A stretch of DNA of 64,000 nucleotides from NCBI RefSeq assembly GCF_020026305.1, contig NZ_CP075691.1, positions 2,604,001 through 2,668,000 on the forward strand. Reading direction: 5' to 3'. The notes beneath the pieces are model-generated. The model did no database searches and had not been told where the DNA came from. It saw only the letters and a list, made by a program, of their open reading frames with translations. Positions 34,500-43,574 of this stretch are shown in pieces. Numbering within the stretch: the first letter of the stretch is position 1; every line of letters starts with the position of its first letter. The position numbers and the translations under genes were made by a program. This stretch comes from Streptomyces sp. 135 (lineage in GTDB: Bacteria; Actinomycetota; Actinomycetes; Streptomycetales; Streptomycetaceae).

Positions 34500-34573
34500 T
34501 GATGCGGTTGCATCATATCCCGTCGGCGAGGCATGATCGGGCCACACACGTTTCGATGCGTCCGCATCGGAAC
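34500..34573. promoter_or_regulatory. Twin TetR operators
   Basis: TGATGC-GGTT-GCATCA at 34500-34515 and CGATGCG-TC-CGCATCG at 34554-34569 share the core GATGC-N4-GCATC. The second dyad extends outwards to GTT...AAC (34550-34573). The centres are 54 bases apart. They lie between the TetR gene and the divergent gene at 34602. Confidence 0.7.
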
Positions 34574-34601
34574 ACGCCGCACAGGTAGGGGAGACACGTC
34601 C

Positions 34602-34838
34602 ATGGCAAAGAGCACCACGAAGTCCTCGGGAGGCCTGCTGCCCCTCTTCGGTTGCATCCTGCTCGTGCAGGGCTTCGGCTCCGCCGTCACGGAAGCGGCG
34701 TGGGACACCTCCTTCGGCGTCTCCGCCCTGCTGCGCGAAGCCCACGCCCCCGCGTGGACGGACCTGCTCGTCGGTGTCGCCGGGTGTGTTCTGCTCGCCC
34801 TGGCCGCGCGCCGTCGGATCGCCCGGAGGACGCCGTAG
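34602..34838 (+). CDS. Small membrane protein controlled by TetR
   Basis: A 78-residue protein with two hydrophobic segments: LLPLFGCILLVQGFGSAVTE near residues 11-30 and DLLVGVAGCVLLALAARRR near 53-71, ending in a basic tail. GGGGAG precedes the ATG at 34602. Its promoter region carries twin operators shared with the divergent TetR gene, which hints that it is induced by some compound. No family recognised. Confidence 0.65.
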   Translation: MAKSTTKSSGGLLPLFGCILLVQGFGSAVTEAAWDTSFGVSALLREAHAPAWTDLLVGVAGCVLLALAARRRIARRTP

Positions 34839-34897
34839 CGCCCGCCCCTCCCGTCGCGCGATACTCCCGCCACCCCACCGGTTACGGAAGGACTCGC

Positions 34898-36166
34898 GTG
34901 CGTTCTCGATCTCTTGTGCTGTCTCGACTCGGTGCCCTCGGCGCCGCCGCCCTGCTCACCGGCCTCGCCGCCCCCGCGACCGCCACCGCCGCCCCGGACG
35001 CCGACGGCCGTCCCGCCACCGTCGAGGAGAAGCGGCTCGACCGCGCCGTCCCGCAGGAGATCCTGCGGCGCAGCGGATTCGACTCCGTCGCCCCGGAGTT
35101 CGCCCGGGCCCTCGGCAAGGCCCGCTCCTACGACCAGGCGCGGCGTCTCGTCGTACGCGAGGGAAGGTCGCTGTGGCGGCGGGCCGTCGACCGGGCTCAG
35201 GGGCGCGGTCCCGTCGGAGGGGAGCTGAGCCGGGACGACGACCGGCCGCTGTACTGGGCCCGGCTGGGGATGACGCGTGAGCTGCGGCAGTGGGAGCCCG
35301 GCCGCTTCTCCCTCGGCGAGGGCGGGCGGGACCGGCTGATACGGGCGTTGGAGTCCGCCTCACGCGGGCAGGACGACGTGCGCCTGCCTCATGGGCGGGG
35401 GCACACCAAGCGGATCCTCGTGACCGGGTTCGACCCGTTCACGCTCGACAGGGACGTCCGCATCAGCAATCCGTCGGGTGCCACCGCGCTCGCCCTGGAC
35501 GGCACGGTGATCCGCACCGCCGACGGGCCCGCCCGCATCGAGGCGGTCACGTTCCCCGTCCGGTGGCAGGACTTCGCCGACGGCGCCGTAGAGCGTGCGC
35601 TGCGGCCGCACCTTCCGCGCGTCGACCTCTTCACCACCATCAGCCAGGGCCGGGTGGGCCGCTTCGACATCGAGCGGACCAACGGGGCCTGGCGCGGCGG
35701 CTTCCCCGACAACGAGAACGTCTCCAGGACGGAGACCGTGCCGGTGAACGACCCTGCCTCGCAGCCCCAGTGGACGTCGACGACCCTCCCGTACAAGAAG
35801 ATCGTGGAGGGCGGGACGGGCCGCTTCCCCGTGTACGACAACACGTCGGTGACGGAGATCCCGGCGGGTGGCACGCAGCCCGTGGTCCGGCCCGATGGGC
35901 CCACCGAGGGGTCGACGGCGCGTGCGGGCGGCGGCGGTGACTATCTGTCCAACGAGATCGCCTACCGGGCGACGCTGCTGCGGGACCGGCTCGGGCTGCG
36001 CGACCGGCTGCCCGGCGGCCATGTGCACACGCCCGTCCTCCAGTTCGGCGCGGGGAACACCGACCCGGCGACGGGGGCCGTCACCGACCCCGAGTTCGTA
36101 CGGAACCGGCTCGACATCATCGCTCAGGTGCGGGGCATCCTGCGGGTGGCCGCGTCGGAGTCCTGA
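34898..36166 (+). CDS. Secreted pyroglutamyl-peptidase-like protein, Cys to Ser
   Basis: A 422-residue exported protein. The signal peptide (SRLGALGAAALLTGLAAPATATAA) is followed by a helical region of about 130 residues and then a pyroglutamyl-peptidase I-like domain beginning KRILVTGFDPFTLDRDVRISNPSG. Cytosolic Pcp enzymes use Glu, Cys and His. Here IERTNGAWRGG could carry the Glu and VHTPVLQ the His (His377), but the Cys position reads GDYLSNEIAYR, with Ser351 instead of Cys. It may be a serine variant or inactive. GTG at 34898 has GGAAGGA upstream. The end overlaps the next gene by 43 bases. Confidence 0.78.
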   Translation: MRSRSLVLSRLGALGAAALLTGLAAPATATAAPDADGRPATVEEKRLDRAVPQEILRRSGFDSVAPEFARALGKARSYDQARRLVVREGRSLWRRAVDRAQGRGPVGGELSRDDDRPLYWARLGMTRELRQWEPGRFSLGEGGRDRLIRALESASRGQDDVRLPHGRGHTKRILVTGFDPFTLDRDVRISNPSGATALALDGTVIRTADGPARIEAVTFPVRWQDFADGAVERALRPHLPRVDLFTTISQGRVGRFDIERTNGAWRGGFPDNENVSRTETVPVNDPASQPQWTSTTLPYKKIVEGGTGRFPVYDNTSVTEIPAGGTQPVVRPDGPTEGSTARAGGGGDYLSNEIAYRATLLRDRLGLRDRLPGGHVHTPVLQFGAGNTDPATGAVTDPEFVRNRLDIIAQVRGILRVAASES

Positions 36167-36939
36167 CCGCCACGGGAAGCCGCTCCGCCGTCGTCCGAGC
36201 CGTTCTCGCCCAGCAGATCCCGCGCCATCAGCGTCGCTCCCGCGACCGCGCCCGGCATCAGGAAGACCGCGACGAACGGCACCAGAAAGGCGACGGCGAG
36301 CGGCGTCCCGAATCCCCAGGCGAGTTGCTTGCGCGAGCGCAGCAGCGTGAGCCTCTCGCGCAGGTCGACGCCTCGGCGCTGGAGGGCGACCGCGGTGAGC
36401 TCCTCGACCAGGAAGAAGCCGGTCACGCAGAAGCCGATGACCGGGACGACGGTCTGCCCGGCGACGGGGATGAAGCCGAGCGCGAAGAGCAGGACGCCCC
36501 AGACGGCCGCGCGTACGACGATGCGCAGGCTGTCCCGCGCGGAGATCCACAGCTCGCGCCAGAGCGGGAGCCCGGATTCGGGGGCGTGGCCCGACTCGGC
36601 GATGTCGACCTTCTCGGACAGCGACTCGTAGAAGGGCTGCCCGATCAGGAGCGTCACGGCGGTGAAGGTGAGGACGGAGAGCAGCAGCGCGATGGCGAAG
36701 AGCAGCGCCGTCAGGAAGCCGCGGAAGAGACCCTGCCAGGGCGAGGACCAGCCGTCGGCGAAGGGCGTTGCCCAGCCGACGGCGTCGGCGCCCCAGAGCG
36801 CGAGCGCGACGAGCGCCCCCGCGTACAGGACAAGGGTGATGAGGCCGGGCAACAGGCCCATCCCGTACTGCTTGCCGTGCTGGGCGACCCAGCGCTGGCC
36901 CTTCATCAAGTAGCCGAAGCCCACACCGAGATCACGCAT
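36124..36939 (-). CDS. EI24 domain-containing membrane protein
   Basis: A 271-residue membrane protein of the EI24/CysZ-like family, with about five helices. Landmarks are the N-terminal MRDLGVGFGYLMKGQRWVAQHG, TAVTLLIGQPFYESLSEKVD and PVIGFCVTGFFLVEELTAVALQRRG. CysZ members import sulfate, but the streptomycete branch has no proven substrate. The start at 36939 matches the family. The C-terminal 43 bases overlap the convergent pyroglutamyl-peptidase-like gene. Confidence 0.85.
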   Translation of the reverse strand: MRDLGVGFGYLMKGQRWVAQHGKQYGMGLLPGLITLVLYAGALVALALWGADAVGWATPFADGWSSPWQGLFRGFLTALLFAIALLLSVLTFTAVTLLIGQPFYESLSEKVDIAESGHAPESGLPLWRELWISARDSLRIVVRAAVWGVLLFALGFIPVAGQTVVPVIGFCVTGFFLVEELTAVALQRRGVDLRERLTLLRSRKQLAWGFGTPLAVAFLVPFVAVFLMPGAVAGATLMARDLLGENGSDDGGAASRGGQDSDAATRRMPRT

Positions 36940-37091
36940 GCGGCACACCTTAGCCGCAGGTGAGGGCTGGTTTGCGGGGTGCCGTGTGCCAGGGCTGTCA
37001 CAGCCGGGGCGGAAGGTTCCCCGGTAATGCCCCCTTGTTGCCCGGGAGTTGAACCGTGTAAGACCTCGCTTACCGATCATCGGAGGTACGC

Positions 37092-39696
37092 ATGGGCATG
37101 TCCCGGCCATCCAGACCCGTTCTGCTCACCACCGCCGCCACGGCCGGCGCGCTGGTCCTCACCGCGCTCGCCCCGGGCAGCGCGACCGCCGACCCGACGC
37201 CGCGCCCGGTCACCCGCGAGGGTTCGCCGCTCGACGCCGACCGGGCGGCGAAGGCCCGCGGCCGCCGCCGAGCGCGCCCTCGGCGACACCCTGGTGGACG
37301 CCCCGGCTCCGGGGCCCGCCGGTGACGGGGGCCGCGGCTACCCGCGCGAGCGCAAGCTCCCCGCGCCTCCGGAGAATCCGGCCGACAAGTCGATAAAACT
37401 GGGGCTGACGCCGTACCACGGCATAGCCCCGAAGCTGAATGAGCTCCAGCGGCTCGGGGACCGCGTCAGCGTGGAGATCGCGGGCCGCTCGGCGGGCGGG
37501 CACCCGCTCTACCTCGTGACGGTCACCGCCCCGGAGTCCGCGCGCGAGACGGCCCGGCAGGAGCGGATGCGCGAGCGCATCGAGAACCACCCCGCGTCCG
37601 CCGCCAAGGACAAGGCGATCAAGTCCTCGTACAAGACGCCCGTCTTCATCAACAACAACATCCACGGCAACGAGTGGGAGGGCACCGACGCCGCCCTGAA
37701 GCTCATCGAGAAGCTGGCGAAGGCGAAGGACAAGAAGAGCCGGTCCCTGCTGGCGCGCAACCGCCTCTACTTCAGCGTCACCACCAACCCCGACGGCCGC
37801 ATCGCCGGCACCCGGGCGAACGCCAACGGCTTCGACCTGAACCGCGACTTCATCACCGCCTCCCAGCCCGAGGCGCGCGCGGTCCGCGCCATCGCCGTCG
37901 CCAAGCAGCCCGCCGTGATGATCGACCTGCACGGGTACGTGAACGGCACGCTGATCGAGCCGACCACTCCCCCGCACGGCGAGAACTACGAGTACGACCT
38001 CTTCCTCAAGAACTCCTACGCCAACGCCCTCGGCATGGAGGCCGCCGTCAACGGCCTCGGGTACACGCAGGAGAAGGACGGGGTGAAGCCCGCCGTCATC
38101 CCCTTCCGCGACCAGGAGGAGGGCTGGGACGACTGGCCGCCGATCTTCACCCCGCAGTACATGCCCTTCCACGGCGCGGTCGCGACGCACACCATCGAGT
38201 TCCCGATGCAGGTGAACAACGCGGCGTACGAGACGCAGCCGGTCGCCGAGCTGCGGCGCAGGGCCGGCATCAACGTCGACATCGCGGGCGCGGCCATGCG
38301 CGCGAGCATCGAGTTCGCCGACAGTCGGCGCACGACGCTGATCGCCGACCAGATCGAGGTCTTCCGGCGGGGCGCGACGGGCGCGAAGCAGGTGCCGGTC
38401 TCGGCGGAGACCGTGCCGGGCGTGCCCGGGATCGGTCCCGAGGACGTCTACACGACCGAGTTCCCGCGCGCGTACGTGATTCCGGCGGGCTCCGCGTCAC
38501 ACGGGCGCGGTCAGCGTTCGGCGACGGCGGCGGCCCGGCTCGTGGACCATCTGATCGCCAACGACGTGCGGGTCGAGCGGGCGAGCCACGGCTTCCGGCT
38601 CGGCGGGAAGACGTACGCGAAGGGCTCGTACGTCGTCGACATGCATCAGCCCAAGCGCGGTCTGGCCAATGTGATGCTGGCCGAGGGGCGGGACATCAGC
38701 GGCAAGGTGTCGACCATGTACGACATCTCGGGGTGGAGCCTCGGGCGGCTGTGGGGCGCGAGCGTCGACTCCGTGAAGTCCGCGAAGAAGGGTGAGCTGG
38801 ACCGCGTCCGGGCCCGCGAGGTGCGTGCCGCAGCCGGTGTCGGGTACGTGGCGCCGCGCGGCGACCTGCGGCTGCGGCTCGACGACCCGCGGGAGATCGC
38901 GGCCCTCAACTCGCTGCTCGCCGAAGGGGTTCCGGCGCGCCGGGACCGGGACGGCGGCGCGATCGTGCCGTCGTCCGCGCGCCGCGCCACTGTCGCCGCC
39001 GCGAAGAAGTACGACGTGGCGTTCGACGCCACGAAGGCCGAGGGCGGCGCCGTGCTGCACCGGACTCGGGTCGCGGCGGCCGTCACGCCGGGCGAGCTGT
39101 TCGCGCTGCGGGAGATGAACTTCGACGTGGTGCCCGTGTCGACGGCCGTGCTCAACGCGGGCTTCGACTGGAAGAAGGCCGACGCGCTCTTCGTCTCGGC
39201 GGGGCTCGACCACGCCAAGCTGAACGCCACGGCGAAGGCAGGCCTGGACCGGTTCCTCACCCGTGGCGGCGGACTCGTCGGGCGCGGCGCGGCGGGCGCC
39301 GCGCTGAACGCCGACGCGAAGCTGCTCGCCGCGGAGGCCGTCGAGGGCAACGGCGACGCCAACGGCGTGGTGCGCGTGGCCAACGCGGGCGGCATGGTCA
39401 CCGGCGGCGCCCCGGACCACAGCTTCGTCTACTCGCCGATGTGGTTCACCGGCCTCGGCTCCGGTGTGCGCGTGGAGCAGCGGTACGGGGCCGGGAACCC
39501 CCTGGTCTCCGGGCACTGGCGGGCCATGGAGGACGGCGCCGGCGGGCCTGCGGACGCGGCGGGCCGGGCCTCGGTCGTCAGCGGATCGGCACGGGGCGCG
39601 GACGTCGTCCTGTTCGGCACCGAGCCGCTCTTCCGTGACCACCCGAAGGGTGTGTTCCCGCAGGTCGGGCGGGCGCTGCTGAGCGTCGCGCGATAA
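37092..39696 (+). pseudogene. Secreted M14 zinc carboxypeptidase, frameshifted after the signal peptide
   Basis: The ATG at 37092 opens a signal peptide (RPVLLTTAATAGALVLTALAPGSATA) and mature start DPTPRPVTREGSPLDADRAAKA. That frame then runs into junk and stops at 37325. The rest of the enzyme, AAAAERALGDTLVDAP onwards, is one base out of phase from about 37258 to 39696. Removing one C near 37257 (GGCCCGCGGCCGCC) would restore about 867 residues. Zinc ligands are intact: HGNE at 37663-37674 and His in IDLHGY near 37930, with the general-base Glu in HTIEF at 38197. The break may be a sequencing error or a real mutation. Confidence 0.8.
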
Positions 39697-39713
39697 GCGG
39701 CAGGGCACGGCGA

Positions 39714-39745
39714 AGGGCCGCACCCCGGCTCCGGGGTGCGGCCCT
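39714..39745 (+). terminator. Terminator after M14 peptidase
   Basis: A perfect 15-base stem (AGGGCCGCACCCCGG at 39714-39728, its complement at 39731-39745) with a minimal loop, between the convergent M14 and Ohr genes. Confidence 0.85.
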
Positions 39746-39765
39746 CGCGTGCGGGCGAGCGCGGG

Positions 39766-40194
39766 TCAGGCGACCGCGAGCTCGACCTTGATGTTGCCGC
39801 GCGTGGCGTTCGAGTAGGGGCACACCTGGTGCGCCTTCTCGACCAGGGACCGCGCGGTGGCCGCGTCCACGTTCGGGATGGAGGCGGTGATCGCCACCTC
39901 CAGGCCGAAGCCGCCGGACTCGTTCTGGCCGATGCCGACCTTCGCGGTCACGGTCGAGCCGGAGATGTCGGCGTTCTCCTTGCGGGCCACGACGCCGAGG
40001 GCACCCTGGAAGCAGGCGCTGTACCCGGCGGCGAACAGCTGCTCGGGGTTGGTGCCCGCGCCGCTGCCACCCATCTCCTTCGGCGGGTTCACGACGACGT
40101 CGAGCTTGCCGTCGTCGCTGGCCACACGGCCGTCGCGGCCGTTCTCGGCGGTGGCGACCGCGGTGTACTTGACGTCGATCTTCTGAATGGACAT
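39766..40194 (-). CDS. Organic hydroperoxide resistance protein (Ohr/OsmC)
   Basis: A 142-residue thiol peroxidase that reduces organic and fatty-acid hydroperoxides. The reactive Cys61 is in GYSACFQGAL and the resolving Cys125 in HQVCPYSNATRGN, both conserved in Ohr, and the early Arg (GRDGRV) that activates the thiol is present. The ATG at 40194 gives the typical MSIQKIDVKYTAVATAENGRDG start. It is convergent with the M14 gene and separated from it by a terminator. No OhrR is adjacent; the nearest MarR (41421) more likely serves the oxidoreductase next to it. Confidence 0.93.
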   Translation of the reverse strand: MSIQKIDVKYTAVATAENGRDGRVASDDGKLDVVVNPPKEMGGSGAGTNPEQLFAAGYSACFQGALGVVARKENADISGSTVTAKVGIGQNESGGFGLEVAITASIPNVDAATARSLVEKAHQVCPYSNATRGNIKVELAVA

Positions 40195-40298
40195 AACTGC
40201 CGATTCCTCCCGATACATGCCGCGGCGCGCGCCCACAACCGCGGCCAAGTGGAATCACATTATCGGATACCGGAAATCGGGGTCGGTCCTCGGTGGCC

Positions 40299-41330
40299 TC
40301 AGGCCAGGGAGACGATCATCTTTCCGGTGTTCTCGCCGCGGAGCATGCCGAGGAAGGCCTCCACGCCGTTCTCGACGCCCTCGACGACCGTCTCGCTGTA
40401 CTTCAGCTCACCCGAGCGGATCCAGGCGCCGACCTCGCGGACGAACTCCGGCTGGAGCGCGGAGTGGTCCTGCACGAGCATGCCCTGAAGGCGCAGGCGC
40501 TTGCCGATGACCAGGGCGAGGTTGCGCGGGGCGGGGGTCGGCTCCTTCTCGTTGTAGCCGGCGATCATGCCGCAGATCGTGACGCGGCCGTGCACGTTCA
40601 GACGGCCGATGGCGGCCTCCAGGTGTTCGCCGCCGACGTTGTCGAAGTAGACGTCGATGCCGTCGGGGGCGGCCTCCTTGAGCTGCTCGGCGACCGGCTT
40701 GTCGTCCTTGTAGTTGAAGGCGGCGTCGAAGCCGTACTCCTCGACGAGGAGCTTGACCTTCTCGTCCGAGCCGGCCGAGCCGATGACGCGCGAGGCGCCC
40801 TTGAGCTTGGCGATCTGGCCGACCTGACTGCCGACGGCACCGGCGGCGCCGGAGACGAAGACGGCGTCGCCCTCCTTGAAGGAGGCCACTTCGAGCAGCC
40901 CGGCGTACGCGGTCAGGCCCGTCATGCCGAGCACGCCGAGGTAGGCGGAGAGCGGCGCGGCGTCGGCGTCGACCTTGGTGGCGTACTGGGCGGGCACCGA
41001 GGCGTACTCGCGCCAGCCCGCGAAGTGCAGCACGTGGTCGCCCACGGCGAAGCCCTCGGCGTTCGAGGCGACGACCTCGCCGACCGCGCCGCCCTCCATG
41101 GGGTGGTCGAGCTGGAACGGCGGGACGTACGACTTCACGTCGTTCATCCGGCCCCGCATGTACGGGTCCACGGAGAAGTGGAGGTTGCGGACCAGGACGC
41201 GACCCTCGGCGGGGGCGGTGACGGGAACCTCGCGCAGCGCGAAGTCCTCCGGGACCGGCCAGCCGTTCGGGCGGCGCACCAGGTGCCATTCGCGGCTGAC
41301 GGAGGGGAGCTGCTCGGGGGTGACGGACAT
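40299..41330 (-). CDS. NADP-dependent oxidoreductase, CurA-like MDR family
   Basis: A 343-residue zinc-independent medium-chain reductase resembling curcumin/leukotriene B4 reductases, which reduce double bonds of enones. SVDPYMRGRM near residue 53 and the NADP motif SGAAGAVGSQVGQIAKLKG near 160 are diagnostic, together with FDNVGGEHLEAAIGRL and PAPRNLALVIGKRLRLQGMLV. It is divergent from a MarR gene 90 bases away, with a GGTTGT-GAA-ACAACC dyad between, so it is probably induced by an electrophile that releases the repressor. Confidence 0.93.
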   Translation of the reverse strand: MSVTPEQLPSVSREWHLVRRPNGWPVPEDFALREVPVTAPAEGRVLVRNLHFSVDPYMRGRMNDVKSYVPPFQLDHPMEGGAVGEVVASNAEGFAVGDHVLHFAGWREYASVPAQYATKVDADAAPLSAYLGVLGMTGLTAYAGLLEVASFKEGDAVFVSGAAGAVGSQVGQIAKLKGASRVIGSAGSDEKVKLLVEEYGFDAAFNYKDDKPVAEQLKEAAPDGIDVYFDNVGGEHLEAAIGRLNVHGRVTICGMIAGYNEKEPTPAPRNLALVIGKRLRLQGMLVQDHSALQPEFVREVGAWIRSGELKYSETVVEGVENGVEAFLGMLRGENTGKMIVSLA

Positions 41331-41356
41331 GCGGGCGTCCTCCTAGAAATGCTTCA

Positions 41357-41371
41357 GGTTGTGAAACAACC
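41357..41371. promoter_or_regulatory. Putative MarR operator
   Basis: GGTTGT-GAA-ACAACC (41357-41371) lies between the divergent oxidoreductase and MarR genes. On the minus strand a TTGACA (41398-41393) is followed 18 bases later by CATGGT, so the dyad begins in the -10 element. Confidence 0.6.
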
Positions 41372-41420
41372 ATGCTCCTGGATATTTCATGATGTCAAGT
41401 AAGTGGGTAGCCTGGTCGTC

Positions 41421-41873
41421 ATGGCCACCAGCAGCTCACGTACCCCTTCCTCCCGAGCCGATCCGCTGACGCGCGAAGTCGTCGAGCTGATCGGCGCGGT
41501 CGTGGGGCGCTACTACGAGGAGTACGAGGAGGCGGCGGCCGAGCACGCGCTGACCGGCGCGCAGGCGCGCGTCCTCGGTCTGCTCTTCCTCGAACCTATG
41601 CCCATGCGCCGCATCGCGCAGAAGCTGAAGTGCGAGCCGTCGAACATCACGGGCATCGTCGACCGCCTGGAGGCGCGCGGTCTCGTCGAGCGGCGCCCGG
41701 ACCCCGCCGACCGACGCGTGAAGCTGGCGGCGCCCACCCCGGAGGGCGCCGAGGTCGCCCGCGGTCTGCGCGACTCCCTGAACTTCGCGCGCGAGCCGCT
41801 GGCCGAGCTCTCGCGCGAGGAGCGGCTCTCGCTGCGGGGGCTGCTGCGCAGGATGCTGGGCGAGGAGGCGTAG
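41421..41873 (+). CDS. MarR family transcriptional regulator
   Basis: A 150-residue winged-helix regulator starting MATSSSRTPSSRADPLTREVVEL. The DNA-binding region is HALTGAQARVLGLLFLEPMPMRRIAQKLKCEPSNITGIVDRLEARGLVERRPDPADRRVK, with one Cys (CEPS) in the recognition region. Dimerisation helices flank it. The ATG at 41421 is chosen. It is divergent from an NADP-dependent reductase and shares the dyad at 41357-41371 with it. Confidence 0.9.
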   Translation: MATSSSRTPSSRADPLTREVVELIGAVVGRYYEEYEEAAAEHALTGAQARVLGLLFLEPMPMRRIAQKLKCEPSNITGIVDRLEARGLVERRPDPADRRVKLAAPTPEGAEVARGLRDSLNFAREPLAELSREERLSLRGLLRRMLGEEA

Positions 41874-42119
41874 GCGGCGGCGTCGCGGGCGGTGGTTGCA
41901 GCCCGTCGTCGCATCCCGTCGTTGCATCCCTTCGTTCCAGTCGGTCGTTCCAGATGGTCGTTCCAGACCGGTGGCGTCGGTGCTGGTCAGCGGCCCTTCC
42001 GGCGTTCCAGCGTCCCGTCATGTCGGGGTTTCGTAGTGGATGGGACGGATCGCGGCACACGCTGTGAGCCGTCCAGCAGTTCGCTGGGCGTCCCGCTCTT
42101 CGTCACCATGGAGTTCTCG

Positions 42120-42650
42120 ATGCGTTCGCGTCTTGCCGCCCGTTCCGCCCGTCTCGCCCTCACCGCCGTCGCCGCCGCGGCCCTCACCGCCACCGCCGCC
42201 GGGACCGCCCTGGCCGCCGGCGGCCAGAGCAAGGCTCCCGTCGAGCAGCTCTGCGGCACCAACGACCTGACCTTCAAGCTCACCGAGAAGACGCAGGCCG
42301 GCGGCTACCTCCTCGTCACCGCCAAGGCCAGGCCCGGCATCACCTGCTACCTGGAGGGCACCATCCCCTCCGCCTCCTTCGGGTCCTCCCCCGACTCGGA
42401 GGTCACCCCTGCCGAGCAGGCCGTCACCGACTCCGTGAAGCTCTCCGGTGCCACCGCCGCCTACGCCGGCATCAACCCGAAGACGACCAACGGCGACTAC
42501 GGCACGGAGTACGAGCGGCTGTTCCTCGCCGTGGCCGGTGACGAGACCGGGGCCGTCACCCTGAAGCTGCCCAGCGCCACGCTGGTCGACAAGCCCGTCG
42601 CCACCAACTGGCACGCCGACCCGGCCGACGCCGTTCCCTTCATGAACTGA
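42120..42650 (+). CDS. Secreted DUF4232 protein
   Basis: A 176-residue exported protein. The signal peptide ends in TAAGTALAA; the mature domain includes LCGTNDLTFKLTEKTQAGGYLLVTAKARPGITCYLEG (two Cys likely bonded), PAEQAVTDSVKLSGATAAYAGINP and a conserved end NWHADPADAVPFMN. This is typical of DUF4232 proteins of streptomycetes. The ATG at 42120 is chosen since GGAG lies 6 bases before it (in ATGGAGTTCTCG); the earlier ATG at 42108 would overlap the ribosome site. The 246-base gap upstream holds short direct repeats (TCGTTCCAG three times, near 41930-41970). Confidence 0.85.
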   Translation: MRSRLAARSARLALTAVAAAALTATAAGTALAAGGQSKAPVEQLCGTNDLTFKLTEKTQAGGYLLVTAKARPGITCYLEGTIPSASFGSSPDSEVTPAEQAVTDSVKLSGATAAYAGINPKTTNGDYGTEYERLFLAVAGDETGAVTLKLPSATLVDKPVATNWHADPADAVPFMN

Positions 42651-42689
42651 CGCGTCCCGGCCGCACGTGACGCCCCGCGCGGCACCGCG

Positions 42690-43452
42690 TCACGTGCACC
42701 ACCACAGGAAGCGGTCGCACGGCTCTTCCGGTTCCGGTTCTGGTTCCGGTTCCGGGGTCGGCCGCGGGTTCTCGGCGGTCGGCGGGGGTGTGGTGGGGGC
42801 GGATGAGCCGGGGGTGGCGGCGGGGGCGCCGGGGGCGGCCGGTGAGGAGCCGTCGGGCCGCCCGTCGTCCGTGGGCTCTTCCTGCCCCCGCCGCTCTTCC
42901 CTGTCCGCGCGCTCCTTGTCCCGCTTGTTCTGCCGGTCCTTCTCCCGCTCCTTCTTCCGGGCCCCATCCTTCTCGTCCGGCTCGTCCTCGGCGTCCTTCT
43001 TCTCCTTCGCGGACGCCGAGGACGAGCCGACCGCGTCGGACGCCGGTGCGCTGCCGCCCGGGCCCCGCCGCCCCGGGACGGCTCCGACCGCCGCCGTCCG
43101 GGGCGGACGCGGCGGCCGGTCGTCGGAGGGGCCCTCGGCGCCCAGCTCGGCCAGGCTCAGACCGCTAAGCCGCCAGCGCGAGGCCCGCGGTGGCGAGCAG
43201 GACCTTGCGGCGCCTGCGACGGTGGGCGGCCCTGCGGCCGCGTTCCCTGCGGCCCCGCTCACCGCGGCCGCGCTCCTTGCGGCGGGAGCGGGGGCGCGGG
43301 GACTCGTCGTCGTACGTATCGTCCTTGCCGCCCGGTTCCTCCCCCGTGGCCACGGCCTGCGCGTACTCCCGGCAGGCTTCGGCCGGGGTTCCGCACCCAG
43401 GGCAGGCGAGGGCGCCGTTGAGGTGCCTGTGGCACGGGTGGCAGTAGTCCAT
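42690..43452 (-). pseudogene. Zinc-ribbon membrane protein (SCO2400-type), frameshifted
   Basis: The N-terminal part (43452-43165) begins MDYCHPCHRHLNGALACPGCG, a four-Cys zinc ribbon (Cys4, 7, 17, 20), then a basic Arg-rich linker and the helix KVLLATAGLALAA, where a TAG stops it. In the next frame the sequence continues SGLSLAELGAEGPSDD, then a charged coiled-coil (EKKDAEDEPDEKDGARKKER), a Pro/Glu tail and DRFLWWCT, ending at 42690. Deleting one base of AA at 43167-43168 joins both to about 254 residues. The layout resembles proteins I know as SCO2400-like; the name is from memory. It may be an error or a real break. Confidence 0.68.
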
Positions 43453-43574
43453 GAGGCCTGGAGGCTAGGTGCCGGGCACGTGACAGCGGAAGTCACCGCT
43501 GTGAAAGTTGTGTGCGGACTCAACAACTCCGGCACGGCGGGGCGTTGTCAGTGGTGGGAGGCATGATCGGGGGC

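Noticed and set aside
39766-41873. MarR gene at 41421 as OhrR of the Ohr gene at 39766
   Set aside because: The reductase lies between them and shares a dyad with MarR; no similar dyad is visible before the Ohr gene.
41890-41970. CRISPR-like short repeats before the DUF4232 gene
   Set aside because: The repeats (TCGTTCCAG) are only 9 bases, irregularly spaced, and no cas gene is present.
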